Origin: Chrysoporthe austroafricana
Taxonomy: Eukaryota; Ascomycota; Sordariomycetes; Diaporthales; Cryphonectriaceae
Assembly: GCA_001051155.2 (NCBI GenBank)
Contig: JYIP02000014.1
Location: 157,182 to 221,181, forward strand
Direction: 5' to 3'
Length of the DNA: 64,000 nucleotides
How positions within the stretch are numbered: position 1 is the stretch's first letter; every line of letters starts with the position of its first letter. The position numbers and the translations under genes are program-made. Below are positions 1 through 10,073 of this stretch, in pieces. Under the pieces are notes generated by a model that made no database searches, was not told the DNA's origin, and saw only the letters and a program-made list of their open reading frames with translations.

Positions 1-42
1 GAAATAAATCGAGAATGTATCTAGTTGTCTATATGGTGGTGT

Positions 43-93
43 GGTCCGGGAGGGGGGTCCGGAACTAGGGGGGGTCCGGAAATACCGGGTCCG
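43..93. repeat. Cluster of GGTCCGG repeats
   Basis: GGTCCGG occurs at 43-49, 56-62 and 73-79, followed by GGGTCCGA at 87-93, so four near-identical CCGG-cored units sit within about 50 bp. They are partly separated by G tracts. They could be the tail of a dispersed repeat or a cluster of Zn2Cys6-type binding half-sites. Nothing in the sequence decides between these. Confidence 0.6.
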
Positions 94-224
94 ACTTATA
101 AGGCGTTTTGACGAGAAATATGCCTTCAGGATCGTCAGTCGTGCCGGATACTCTCTTGAAGCCAGAATGTTAGGGCTTCATCTCTAATCTAGCTTCAGAC
201 TTCTTCTGCGTAGTACTGCAGGTC

Positions 225-757
225 TGATTGCTAAATGCAAAGTCTCCCTCTCCAGGGCCTAGCTCTCGAAGGAACAGAAGTATAAAGCTCCACACCAATG
301 CGCCCCTGGCAACATTTTATGATGGTGGTTCCATCGAAATGTCCTGAGTAATAGTAAAAACTCAAGATCGGCGCCAGGTTAGCTGCAGCTCTAGCTGCAG
401 CCGCTCGCGTTATCGTGCCTCCTGATCGAGCTTCTACTGTCTGTAGTGGTCCCTCCCACTTCTCTAGCGGGATCTTGCGCCGGGAACGATCGAATTTGGC
501 GAAAATGACGGTTTTAACTTCGTGGTCTGGCGCGTTAAACCACCAGTCCTTGTCATTACGAAGTTCCGTCATTGATACAGAATCTCCGGCTTCAATAACC
601 AGTGTTGGCCAAGCACCAGATCGTTGACGAGCTGGAAGAGAACCATCAGTTGAATCACCTTCTCCGCCGATTCCTTGTATTTCACGAGTAGCGGCACCAA
701 TGGGTTTCCAATTCCTTTTAAGGCCTATCAGATCAACCTTCGATATAAAGTCCTAAT
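225..757 (-). pseudogene. Frameshifted member of a dispersed fungal protein family
   Basis: The minus-strand frame opens after a TAG near 757 and reads through motifs of a common, uncharacterised fungal family: WPTLVIEAGDS, then DKDWWFNAP, then IPLEKWEG. The E...D...EKW arrangement recalls PD-(D/E)XK/Uma2-like folds, which is inference only. The first ATG in frame is at 572, but family-like sequence extends upstream of it without a start. At the C-terminal side the open frame loses family resemblance near 270-300. A neighbouring frame then resumes with the typical FLRELGPGEGDFAFS ending, which indicates a single frameshift. The family identity comes from memory of recurring motifs, not a search. 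A truncated or frameshifted relic is the best reading, but a sequencing error is possible. Confidence 0.5.
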
Positions 758-1530
758 GGAGCGTACCGTGGGTTTGAATCGTCATAGTAAGGATTTGGGA
801 GTTAGCGTTATTACAACGACACGCACATTGGAAGGAGAAGGACATCGACACTATCGGGCTGACCATGCAGCGGCCCACGCTAGAGAGGCCGTCGCGTATG
901 AGAAATTTCTCGCCCACCCTCAGAGTAGCGGCAGGTTGTCGGGAGGCTGGCCGCGGACGCCATGACTGAGCGTAGGATGGCGGAGATGCAGCGCCCACGA
1001 TGAGGTAGCGGTGATAGGAGGGCACTAGCATTGTGAGGTGGTAATCTGGCTAGCGGGAGGAACGAAACGACTTGATGATGCCAGGCGTTTCCTGTGGCCA
1101 GCTGGGGTACAGCTGGTAGGACCCGCGCCGAACCGTCCGCTGACGTGATCATGTCCCTGTCGTCTCATTGGCTGGCTTTCCAGTGCCTGCACAGCTGAAA
1201 TCGTCTGCACTGCCACTCTCATCACCATCACGCATCAGACAGAGTCCATCCGCGCCATGCAGGACTTACCATGATGCAGTATGGCCACCCTCGGCGCAGC
1301 ACCCGCCTGGCTGTCTTCATCTCCGAGAGGTCTTTCTAGCTCGTACGCAGGCCGATTGCCGGCTCTGCAGTATCAGCTCGAGGCCCTGGTGTTTATAATG
1401 CCGCGGTCGTCATACGCTCCTACAGTCACTCTCTGGGTGTAAGGACCGCGCTTTCGTGCTTTATGATACTGTATCCGGAGGTATTCGGTCATCCAGGCTC
1501 ATCTCGCGGCATTGGATCCAGCCGGCGGCC
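758..1530. other. Intergenic, no gene recognised
   Basis: This stretch has only short overlapping frames on both strands with no recognisable protein motif and no consistent splice structure. It includes the upstream region of the Zn2Cys6 regulator. Confidence 0.5.
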
Positions 1531-1572
1531 TCCTGCACCTGGTGTCCTGCACCTGGTGTCCCGCACCTGGTG
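1531..1572. repeat. Three tandem 14-bp units upstream of the regulator
   Basis: TCCTGCACCTGGTG is present at 1531-1544 and 1545-1558, with a one-base variant at 1559-1572. It lies about 90-130 bp upstream of the ATG chosen for the Zn2Cys6 gene. The 14-bp period would shift a reading frame, which argues that this stretch is leader or promoter rather than coding. Each unit contains the E-box-like CACCTG. Confidence 0.8.
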
Positions 1573-1663
1573 TCCTGCTCGCACAGATCGGGTTTCAAGC
1601 TCTGGTCACGCGTCCTCGATCATCCTTCTCCCCTGTAGGAGCCTTGTCTCTCGACTCCCGGCC

Positions 1664-2974
1664 ATGGTCACTACCGATCACGAACATGAGGGCAGGAGGG
1701 CGGGAGGGCGGGCTGCCAAGGTGGGCCACCGGAAGTCGAGGAACGGCTGCCTCAAGTGCAAGTCGCGCCGGGTGAAATGTGATGAGGTGCAGCCCACCTG
1801 CGGGAACTGCGCCCGTCTCCAGATGGACTGCTCCTGGCCAGAACACGACGCCTTGGGTGCAGGACGGCACACGCGCTCGCGGCCAGCGCCCTCGCACAAC
1901 ACGCCCGCACTGGCAGCGTCCTTCATAGCCAACTGGCCGAGGTGGCCTGAGGAGGACAACCCGTTCGCCCAGCTCGACGACGGCCAGATCAGCCTGCCTG
2001 AGTCCAAGGCCCGCCGCATGATGGAGCATCGCCTTATGCAGAACTGGTACATCAACTTCAGCAAGCAGTTTCCAATCCACCCGGCCGAGAGCTGGCGGAC
2101 GCTGTGGACAACGCAGATCCCCGTTCTCGGGCTACAGCACGAAAACATACTGTACGCCATGTTCGCCACCTCGGCTACAAACCTTCTCAGGGTGCATCCC
2201 AACGACCGCGACCTTTTCGCCGCGCGACAGAGCTACGTCATCTCGGCCCTACACGCCCAGCGCCGGGAGGTGCAGAAGCTCTCTGTCGAGAATGCTGAGG
2301 CCGTATGCTTGGGCTCCCTACTCATCTCTATCACCTCCTTCGCCATGCTCAAAGAGCGTAGTCTGGACCCTTATCAGCCCCCCATGGAGTGGCTTCAGCT
2401 CGGCCGAGGCGCCGGCACCGTCATCTGGCAGAGCGTGGAGACTATCATCACACAGTCGAAAGAGAGTGACTACCCGGCCCTAATGACGGTCGCTACGGCG
2501 TATCCGCATTTTGGCAGGGATCAGAGCTATTTCAGCCCGGAAATGCGGCAAAACTTCAACAACGTTCTCACACAGCATCTACCCTCGGGCGACGACTGGA
2601 GTGACGAGGAAACGAGAGAGGCGTACGAGAAGACATTGAGTTACGTGGGAAGCATCCAGAAGGGCATCGACGACGGCGAGCCAATCTATGCGCTCACCAG
2701 GAGGGTTCAGACGTTTGCGCTACTCGTCCCACCTAGGTTCGTCGGCCTGTTGAGTATGCAGAGGCCGAGGGCACTGGTAGTGTTGGCATATTTCTGGGCG
2801 ACAGTCTCTCAGGTCCACAACGTATGGTGGCTTGGCGAAGATCACGCTGCCGGTGACGACTCCACTGCAAAGAGAGAGATCCGGGCGATCAAAGAGGTCC
2901 TCCCAAAAGAATGGTTGCCAACGATGGTTTGGCCTCTAGATCAAGTCGACTTGAGGGATCCGGTTGTTATATAG
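1664..2974 (+). CDS. Zn2Cys6 fungal transcription factor (UPC2-like type)
   Basis: The encoded protein has 436 residues and no intron. A binuclear zinc cluster lies at residues 29-56 with spacing C-x2-C-x6-C-x6-C-x2-C-x6-C (C29, C32, C39, C46, C49, C56), preceded by a basic HRKSRNG segment. The rest resembles the Upc2-like/fungal_trans_2 middle region: helical, including NWYINFSKQFP and SYVISALHAQRREV. The frame is open 67 codons upstream. The start at 1664 was chosen because it sits in a good context (GGCCATGG) just before the zinc cluster, and because upstream sequence is a 14-bp minisatellite. Such proteins bind CGG-containing DNA in the nucleus. It lies 15 kb from the PKS genes with unrelated genes between, so a role as pathway regulator is possible but unproven. 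Confidence 0.85.
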   Translation: MVTTDHEHEGRRAGGRAAKVGHRKSRNGCLKCKSRRVKCDEVQPTCGNCARLQMDCSWPEHDALGAGRHTRSRPAPSHNTPALAASFIANWPRWPEEDNPFAQLDDGQISLPESKARRMMEHRLMQNWYINFSKQFPIHPAESWRTLWTTQIPVLGLQHENILYAMFATSATNLLRVHPNDRDLFAARQSYVISALHAQRREVQKLSVENAEAVCLGSLLISITSFAMLKERSLDPYQPPMEWLQLGRGAGTVIWQSVETIITQSKESDYPALMTVATAYPHFGRDQSYFSPEMRQNFNNVLTQHLPSGDDWSDEETREAYEKTLSYVGSIQKGIDDGEPIYALTRRVQTFALLVPPRFVGLLSMQRPRALVVLAYFWATVSQVHNVWWLGEDHAAGDDSTAKREIRAIKEVLPKEWLPTMVWPLDQVDLRDPVVI

Positions 2975-3267
2975 CGAGACGTCCATTCCCTTGCCGCAGT
3001 GCCATCACATCCTGGCTCCTCATGGCATACCCATTAGAACGCGTGGTGCATGTTCTCTAGCTTAGGCTTTAGTGACCAAGAAAGAGGAAAGATAAATATA
3101 AATTTGAGAAGCTCCATCGGGATCGAGATTCAATTCTAACGTAATCCCCTCGTATAGGATCGTAGGACTGACCACACACGTTGCACTTAAGTTTCAGCTT
3201 CTCGCCACAGATGCAACTGCTCCATCCTCCCTTACGATAAGACAACACCACCAATAATATATGTGAC

Positions 3268-4247
3268 TCAATCCTTCTCCCTGTCAGCCTTCATCTTCAT
3301 ATCTTCCTCCTCCGTCTTGGGAACCTTAACGAAGGTTGGGACAGTCACGGCATTCAGCTTGCGGAAGGCCTAGAGCACATCATCAGCATCTGCAAGTATG
3401 GCCTGTCCATGATCACCAGGCGAGGCAGCCTCCTACTAGGAAAGGCGACCACCAGCTGCAGGTATTAAAAGCCCACCACACAGCATCACTGCCTGCCCTC
3501 AAAACCTGGCGCCGGCGCAAAAAGGCTCGGGATCTAGCTGTCCCCAACGCCGTGACTGTTCAAGGGACGACTTACATCGCTAATCGCACTCTCGGGCAGC
3601 TTTCCGTTCCACCGGTCCTCGACCTTGTCGATCTTGCCGTCACTACCGACGTGGATGCGCACCACCGAATTCATGACCTGCTCCTTCTTAATGCCCTTGA
3701 CGACGTACTTGTTGCTCATCTCTAGCTCGATTGGATTTCCGGCGCTGGTCACGCGGTGGTGCTGAAGCTGGATGGGCTTGAAGAGCGCAGGCAGACCGTA
3801 GAACTGCGCGGTATACTTCTGATATCCGGTGGCTACCGTGATGTTGTCGGCGAAGGTGGCATCCTGGGACCAGAGGCTGAAATGCTTGAGGGTGGGGTTG
3901 CCTTCGAAGAGCTGCCACAGTGCAGAATCAGCATGGACGGCCAGTGTGTTTGAGTGTGCTGTCTATCAAGAACATACATCAAGAACGGAGCCGATCAGCA
4001 CCTTGTGCTGCTCCGTCAACTCCACGCCCGGGGCGCTGTTGATCTTGGTGTTTTTGATCCCTAAGGAAGAGAATGAGGCAGTGCTCCCGGCACCAGCCTT
4101 TGCCCCCTCCGTACCAACGGATGGTATCTGAGTTGCCATACTTCTGAGCTGGAACAGAGAGCTCTTGTAACCGAGTGCTGGCCCGGATGCAAATGCTTTG
4201 GTGGCTCGTTGTAATGCTATGAGCAGAGACGACGGTCTGAGAGGCAT
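3268..4247 (-). CDS. NTF2/SnoaL-like protein with likely mitochondrial presequence
   Basis: Three exons, complement(3978-4247, 3576-3911, 3268-3369), encode 235 residues. Donors are GTATGT and GTAAGT, and acceptors are GGCAG and CTCTAG. The reading frame is continuous across both introns (66 and 206 bp). The N-terminus (MPLRPSSLLIALQR...) is basic and amphipathic with no acids for about 40 residues, which suggests mitochondrial import. An internal ATG about 36 codons in could give a cytosolic form. The body (FSLWSQDATFADNI, YGLPALFKPIQLQHH, VVRIHVGSDGKIDKVEDRWNG) has the pattern of NTF2-like cone folds. The C-terminus is an acidic/basic tail (KTEEEDMKMKADREKD). Function is unknown. The fold call is inference from pattern, while the gene model is well supported. 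Confidence 0.75.
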
Positions 4248-5262
4248 GACCCTGGTCAGTGACGTTCGAGGAAATTGTGACTGTGACTAGTAACAACTAG
4301 GAACTGACCAGTAGGAGATTCTGATACAAACTGGAATAGGTGTTTCAGACGGTGGGAGAAGTGTTGCGAAGTCTGCCCTTTCTATGTAAAGGGAAAATAT
4401 GGTATCGTCACGAGCTACACAAGGCGTTCGCATAGCTGACGGCGTATCATGTTGACGTCATGACTTGGCCAGGACGGAACGGCACGGCGCTACGTCGAAG
4501 TTCGGCTCTCTGAATTGATTATATGTATTTAATTGTCGTCTTGAACATTCATCGGAAAGAAAGGGTGAGGGAGGGGGGGTTCCGAGAATAATTTGCACTT
4601 GTTCGGGCCACTTTGAAAGTATGATAGGATATCGATGATACAGATTATGGCCTTAGAAGATGAATAGGTCCCACTTGTGGACCTCCTCCTGCCCAATTAT
4701 CCTACACCGGCCAAATTGTCTTTTCTAGGGCAACCCCAGACTCTCTATCAATTTGAATTCAAACCAAATTATCCTCCCGCGGCCGCGGATATCGACGGTA
4801 AGGAGTTGACGACATGAAGTAGGTTGGCGGCGAGATGCCTAACTCTATACATCTCGAGCTAACAGAATTTTGTGGCACAAGGACGTTATAATAGGCCCTG
4901 GCATATCCTGAGTATGCTTGTTAAGCAGGCTCCTGATTTATTACTCAGGGACTCTAGAGCGCCTGTGCCATTTGAGATACTATTAGTCCTGGGTATTCGT
5001 TTTTTCGCTTTAATTACTGCAGCCTGCACGAACCGGCACGGATCGACGAATTACGCCTTAGATGCGGGGGCACCGAGGGCTACATTCATGCAGGAGGCCT
5101 TCATCCCCAACCTCGCTCCACCTCTCATATAAGACTATCTGGCAGAGCGTGTATTCCATTTGCACTGTCTGTAAACAAATAACAGATATTCAAGGTCATA
5201 TCGATCCGCCTTCTCACAATATCCATACACTTCATTAATCAAGACCAGCCATTATTTCCGCA
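4248..5262. other. Intergenic, divergent promoter region
   Basis: About 1 kb lies between two genes that are transcribed away from each other. Only short unsupported frames are present. There is a G7 run near 4573 and an AT-rich middle. No conserved element was recognised. Confidence 0.5.
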
Positions 5263-6354
5263 ATGTCTCTACGCCAGAAGCTCACCAGGCCTCTGGTCGT
5301 CGAGCCAGCCCACGAGCACACACACACTGTTGTATTTCTGCATCGTTTCCCCGCTGAGACCACGGATTCCGAACTCCGCAGCAAAGTCCTCTCAGACAAG
5401 ATGACCAAGAACCACAAGACGCTGCGCGAGCAGTTCCCCGCCGTACGCTGGGTCTTCCCTCACCCTAAAGCTCACGCACGGCACTGGAGCAATCTGTCCC
5501 CCGAGGATAAGACCGAGCTCGGCTTGGCGACGCGGCTACCTTACATCACCCAGGTCGTCCTCCAAGAAGCGGCGCGGGCAGGCGGCCTAGACAGGATCGT
5601 CCTCGGCGGCCAGGGCGAGACCGCCGAGGCGGCACACGAGGCGATGTCGTCCTTCCCGGAGGTCACTGAGGCGATCCTAGACCAGCCGGGGAAGGTAGCC
5701 GCTCTCATCCAGGAGCACTTCCATCCGGACTGGACCGAGATCTCACAGCTGAGGCTCGCTGGTTTCGTGGGCATGCACGCCCAGGACGGCGGCCTCACGC
5801 GCGACGTTTGCGGCTACGGCATCATGTCCAAAACCGATGGACCGATCAGGGTCAACAGCACCATCGTCACCAACACCCCCCACAGGTTCATCAAGGGTGG
5901 TTACAAGGTGCAGACAACAACCTGGGATGGGCGCCGCATCGATGACTTCGCCGAGTTCCTGGTGAGCGTCGGCGTCCACCGTGTTAGGTACGAGATTCCA
6001 GGCAGCAACCAGGGCAAGGAGATCCTCACTCCTAAACATCGAATCCCGGAGAGGACTACTTGTCGGGCCGATGGCAGGGACGAGCTCAATGACAAGCAGA
6101 AGTACGCTCTAGAGGTCGTCAAGCAGAAGGCCGCGGCGGATAGGGAGAGGGAGCGAATTCTGATACGTATCGAGGCTGACAAGGTGGAGCGGAAGATCCG
6201 TCAAGAGCGGCAGCGTCAGGCCCGGATATATCGTAGCCAGGCGCAGCAGGGTTTGCCTAATCTGCGTGGCGGTGCTCTCGCGCCGGCGGCGCCTGCAGAT
6301 GCTATAAGTTCGGATGACTTTGAGCCGGGGCTTGGGAATGAAGCTTGGGAATGA
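5263..6354 (+). CDS. Alpha/beta-hydrolase-like (acyl-protein-thioesterase-like) protein without evident nucleophile Ser
   Basis: The encoded protein has 363 residues and no intron. The opening strand TVVFLHRFPAE matches the first strand and oxyanion region of carboxylesterase/acyl-protein thioesterase (Abhydrolase_2) folds. The usual nucleophile elbow G-x-S-x-G falls at LGGQGETAEAA, where no serine is present. Later segments (LRLAGFVGMHAQ and TPHRFIKGGYKVQTTTWDG) correspond to the C-terminal half of the family, and the TPH histidine is kept. Residues from about 290 form a charged helix with RERERILIRIEADKVERK, resembling the helical segment of UBX-domain adaptor proteins. It may be a non-catalytic scaffold derived from an esterase. 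The ATG at 5263 is the first in frame. Confidence 0.7.
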   Translation: MSLRQKLTRPLVVEPAHEHTHTVVFLHRFPAETTDSELRSKVLSDKMTKNHKTLREQFPAVRWVFPHPKAHARHWSNLSPEDKTELGLATRLPYITQVVLQEAARAGGLDRIVLGGQGETAEAAHEAMSSFPEVTEAILDQPGKVAALIQEHFHPDWTEISQLRLAGFVGMHAQDGGLTRDVCGYGIMSKTDGPIRVNSTIVTNTPHRFIKGGYKVQTTTWDGRRIDDFAEFLVSVGVHRVRYEIPGSNQGKEILTPKHRIPERTTCRADGRDELNDKQKYALEVVKQKAAADRERERILIRIEADKVERKIRQERQRQARIYRSQAQQGLPNLRGGALAPAAPADAISSDDFEPGLGNEAWE

Positions 6355-7118
6355 GAAAGTCAAGAATGGAAAATACCAGGAATTTTTGGCTTCACGGGAG
6401 TAAGTAGTGTGGCCAAGTCTGGAGGGAATGGAGGCGATAGGCAGAACTACAGTGCTAGAACCCTAGTTTGAGGCCAGATATTGGGGAGCCACCACACGCA
6501 TCAGAAGCCTCCAAGCTTTAACCCCCGAAGAAAGTAGCAGCATGAATCTTGAAGAAAGTTGTGGGGTGAGGGCATGATCCGAAGTCGAGAGTGAAATCTA
6601 GTCTTGTTGAACAGAAGGCAATTTGTCTGCCTTTAGTGGCCTTAGTTTCGCGCTCGAAAACCCGTCCTTTGCAGTCAGCTTGACATGCACGAGCTGAACA
6701 GGATTGATTACGGACGTACACCATGCGAAGGCGTCTAAGAGCCTCGGAATGGTTGATCCGAGGCCGTGTATCGGCTTATTTGTCGGCCTCGGGTACTCCG
6801 GCTGTCCAAGTGCCCCGGCACTAACTAACGATCTGATGAGTCGCAATGACCCATGATTTCCATTTGTCGGAATGCCTCAAACGTATGGGTCTGTCTCTGT
6901 ACCCTAGGCTTCTGCTGACACTTGTGAACCGGTGCGGCCGGACTATTCCGTCACCGACCGTTCTACGAAAGGCGTAGTCGGAGGTCCGCGGCCTCTTCGA
7001 GGGTGAAATAAACCAGAGCAGCCTCTTATCGGCTTTTGTGGATTTTGAAAAGTATTGCCAGCACGCATCACAGTCAAACCACATTTAGTTTTACTTACGC
7101 TTCATTCTGTAAAGAATC
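6355..7118. other. Intergenic, no gene recognised
   Basis: Short overlapping frames only, mostly on the minus strand, without recognisable motifs or splice continuity. The right end is the upstream region of the FAD oxidoreductase relic. Confidence 0.5.
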
Positions 7119-8572
7119 ATGGCATTTGCAGATATCATCACACTTATCAGATTTGCTTTTCCCTATGTTCTTTCAGTCATTGGCAGGCGGGTGATCCAAC
7201 TGCCCGGGGTGTTCATCCACCGCCTCACATACAAGGCCTAACAGGCACAGAAGAGCATTGTCATTGTCGGTGGTTCCTACGCTGGGATCTTTTTGGCGAG
7301 ACGACTTTGCGAGACACTGCCAAGTGATTATAAAGTCGTATTGGTAGAGAAAAACACACATTTCAATTCCTTGTTCATCTTCCCTCGGTACTCGGTCGTG
7401 CCTGGTCATGAACCCAAGGCTTTCATCCCATACGATGAGATCCTATGCAGCGGCCGCAACGGTGTACCGGAGGGGATCTTTGAGAGGAGGACGGACACAG
7501 CCGTCGAGATTACAAAAAACTCTGTCAAGCTCGCCACAGGAGAGATGTTACCTTGCGAATACCTCGTCATCGCATCGGGTACCTCATCGCCTTGCCCATC
7601 GAAGCTTGAATCAAGGGACAAACATGGAGCTTGCCAGGAGCTGAGATCCATGCAGCGCAAAGTTCGAGAGGCCAACTCTATCGCAGTGGTGGGTGGTGGC
7701 GCGGTGGGCGTCGAGCTGGCGACGAATATCGCTAGCTTCTATCCCAGTAAGAGCGTGAGTCTCTTTCACTCGAGGGAATGGCTGATGAATGGGTATGGTA
7801 AGAGGCTGCATGATCGAGCAATGGAGAGTATGGAGACCTTAGGCGTCAAAACTCGTCTCGGACTGCGTCCAAAGCTCATATCCGCGGTCGATGCACAAAG
7901 AAAGGAAACGTAGACCTTGTAGCTCCCTAATGGCTCTTTAGAGAACTTCGACTTGGCTGTAAGCAAGATTTTGAACACGAATAACTACCCGCTCCATCTG
8001 GTAGCGCCCTGTAGATCATTTATACTGACTGGCTTCTTTGTTTTTCTTTTTTCTTTAGATACGTTGCACGGGTCAAATACCGAAGTCTGAGCTGCTGAAG
8101 GATATCCTCCCAGGTGCCATCGCTCCAATATCCGGCAGGATCCGCGTTCGTCCTACGCTGCAGATCGGCTCTCCCGTGGATTGCATGGACAATTGGTTTG
8201 CCATCGGCGATGTGGCTGATACAAAGGGACCCAAAATGGCTCGCGCTGCTATGGCCCAGGCCAAGATCGTCGCCGCCAACATCATAGCCATGATAGGGGA
8301 TTTGAAACCCTCTCAAGTCTACAAGCCATGGCCAGTAGCCGAAGGCGCTATTCATTTGACATTGGGCATGGTGAACTAACTCCCGCCCCTATTCCCGTAA
8401 TTCTGAAGAGGCTGATGTGACATAGTCCACTGCTATCATATACTCGAGCGATGGGAATGGGAAAGATTTACTCATAGACGCTAGCAATGGCAGAGAGGAT
8501 GGAGAGGCACCAAAATTATGGTGGCTGATGGGAGCCAAGTACGATGAGGACCTTGCCATGAGAGAGACATGA
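7119..8572 (+). pseudogene. AIF/FSP1-like FAD oxidoreductase with in-frame stops
   Basis: From the ATG at 7119 the frame encodes a hydrophobic N-terminus and then hits TAA at 7239-7241. It resumes immediately with the FAD dinucleotide fold SIVIVGGSYAG. A second Rossmann motif, IAVVGGGAVGVELA, follows about 130 residues later. TAG codons interrupt at 7911-7913 and 7920-7922. Introns at about 7961-8059 and 8371-8425 (GTGAAC...CATAG) then join DNWFAIGDVAD and a C-terminus ending LAMRET at 8572. Family members (AIF, AMID/FSP1) are NAD(P)H-dependent flavoproteins that reduce quinones. All three stops could come from CAA or CAG by a single C-to-T change. A 54-bp in-frame intron (GTGATC...AACAG) could remove the first stop, but nothing removes the other two. 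It is either a pseudogene or an unusual recoding case. Confidence 0.7.
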
Positions 8573-9061
8573 GGGGCCACCTTTTTCCTTTTCTGCTTTC
8601 TTTCCTCACATCGATTGAAAGTGAAGAGTGATACCTAACCCTGCTATTTAAAATCGTACGTAATTTCAGTAGTGAAGTTATCTCAACCTCTCCTTCCTTC
8701 GGTGCACTACTAGTGGAAACTCGGTGATGAATAGGAGTGCCGTTGCGATACTCCACTAGCACTCGCGAGCCAACAAGATGCGTCATTGGAAAGAATTTCA
8801 CAGCTGACGATGGAACGTTGGTGATCAGAGCGGAGGGGGTGATGAAAGCGATGAAAGACTTGATGTGGTGTTTTGTCACGGCCTAATCAATCCTAGGGTG
8901 CTCATCTATATCGGGATCTACTATATGTTTGAAGGGATATCTAGCTAGTTGGAATCGAATACTTGGACAGTGGAAAAGAATTCATTCTCTCTGGATACAA
9001 TGCCTGTTTTTAAATCGACGAAGTCCTCCCCGTCTCCCCTGTTCCTAACATAAAAATGGCA
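8573..9061. other. Intergenic between convergent genes
   Basis: About 490 bp lies between the 3' ends of two converging genes. It is presumably 3' UTR of both. Nothing distinctive is visible. Confidence 0.5.
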
Positions 9062-10073
9062 TTAGACGACCCTCGACAGGTGGGCAGTAAGCCACTCCTT
9101 GGCGCCGTAATTCATCGCGACAGCCGCGACGGCAGCAATGCTGCCTCCGAAGACAGCGAGGTTGCTGAGAAGGCTCCAGAGTCCCCTCTTGATGGCGGTG
9201 TTGCCGATGTCGTGGAACATGGCCGAGTCGTTGACGTTAGGGAACGGCTGGTCCGGGACCGGCTTGCCTAGGAACTCGCACAGGGGCTCCCACCCGTCGC
9301 CCAGCTTGTACTCGAGGAGCTGGCCCGGCTTCGCCTTGGCGCGCACCTCGGCGTAGTGCGCCTTGTAGATCTCCTTGGCCGTGGCGGCCTGCTCCTCCTT
9401 CGAGTCGGCCAGCCAGCAGGCCCTCGAGAGGCGCATGTACGGGTCCATGAGCTTGCCGTACTTGTAGTGGAGCAGGCCGAGGACGCACCGGAGGCCGAAG
9501 CTGGGCCACTGGACGGCCATGATGGTCGTGCTGAACGACTTAAACCACTTGTCGAGGTCGCGCTCGACGAGCACGACCTTGGCGTCCGGGTACGCCTCCA
9601 TGAGCTCCACGGAGAAGAAGCAGCCGGGGCTGTCTGTCGTGGCCCGGAACTCGCCCAGCAGGTTGTCCCACTCCGCGCGGCCGAACGGCTTGAGGTCGGG
9701 GCGTCTCTCGGGCGTGAACTTGGCCTCGGCGGCGTCGGCCCACATGGCGAGGTCGCGGGTCCGGGACACCGCGGTGGACATGTGCGCGACGGGGCCGCAG
9801 CCCAGGATCTCGAGGGCGGCTTTTATGGCTTCTCGCTGTCAGCAGTCTGCGGGCGCGCTGCCCTAGCCCGGCACTGGGTGAGCGCTTACAAGAGGTGCCC
9901 GTCCTGGGCATGCCCGGGCAGATCACCTCGAACGGCACGGTCCTTGTCCTCGACCTGGGGTCCTCCAGTGTGTCTGACTCGAACATTAGCTTGGTAGCCT
10001 CGCCCACAATGGTGCTCCTGTCGACAGAGCCGCCCACGATGGCGTGTCGATCGACGCTCTTGATTTCTGCCAT
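9062..10073 (-). CDS. Sulfotransferase-like P-loop protein (Sulfotransfer_4 type) with C-terminal membrane helix
   Basis: Two exons, complement(9890-10073, 9062-9828), encode 316 residues. The 61-bp intron (GTAAGC...GAGAAG) splits a serine codon in the P-loop, and this acceptor is the only one that keeps the family pattern. ICPGMPRTGTSS (about residues 51-62) matches the PAPS-binding 5'-phosphosulfate loop, followed by IKAALEILGCGPVAHM. KVVLVERDLDKWFKS corresponds to the strand that carries the 3'-phosphate-binding part. A hydrophobic stretch near the end (NLAVFGGSIAAVAAVAM) is a likely single membrane span, as in many fungal members. These proteins are widespread in ascomycetes, are often misnamed as NAD-dependent epimerases, and have no established substrate. 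The start at 10073 is chosen over an upstream in-frame codon because the longer leader lacks family resemblance. Confidence 0.8.

Noticed and set aside
7186..7239. 54-bp intron that would remove the first stop of the AIF-like gene
   Set aside because: It is in frame and GT-AG, but the skipped bases encode family-like sequence and the branch-like CTAAC abuts the AG. Two later stops remain in any case.
9356..9997. 213-codon plus-strand frame
   Set aside because: Antisense to the sulfotransferase-like gene, whose P-loop and splice structure are clear.
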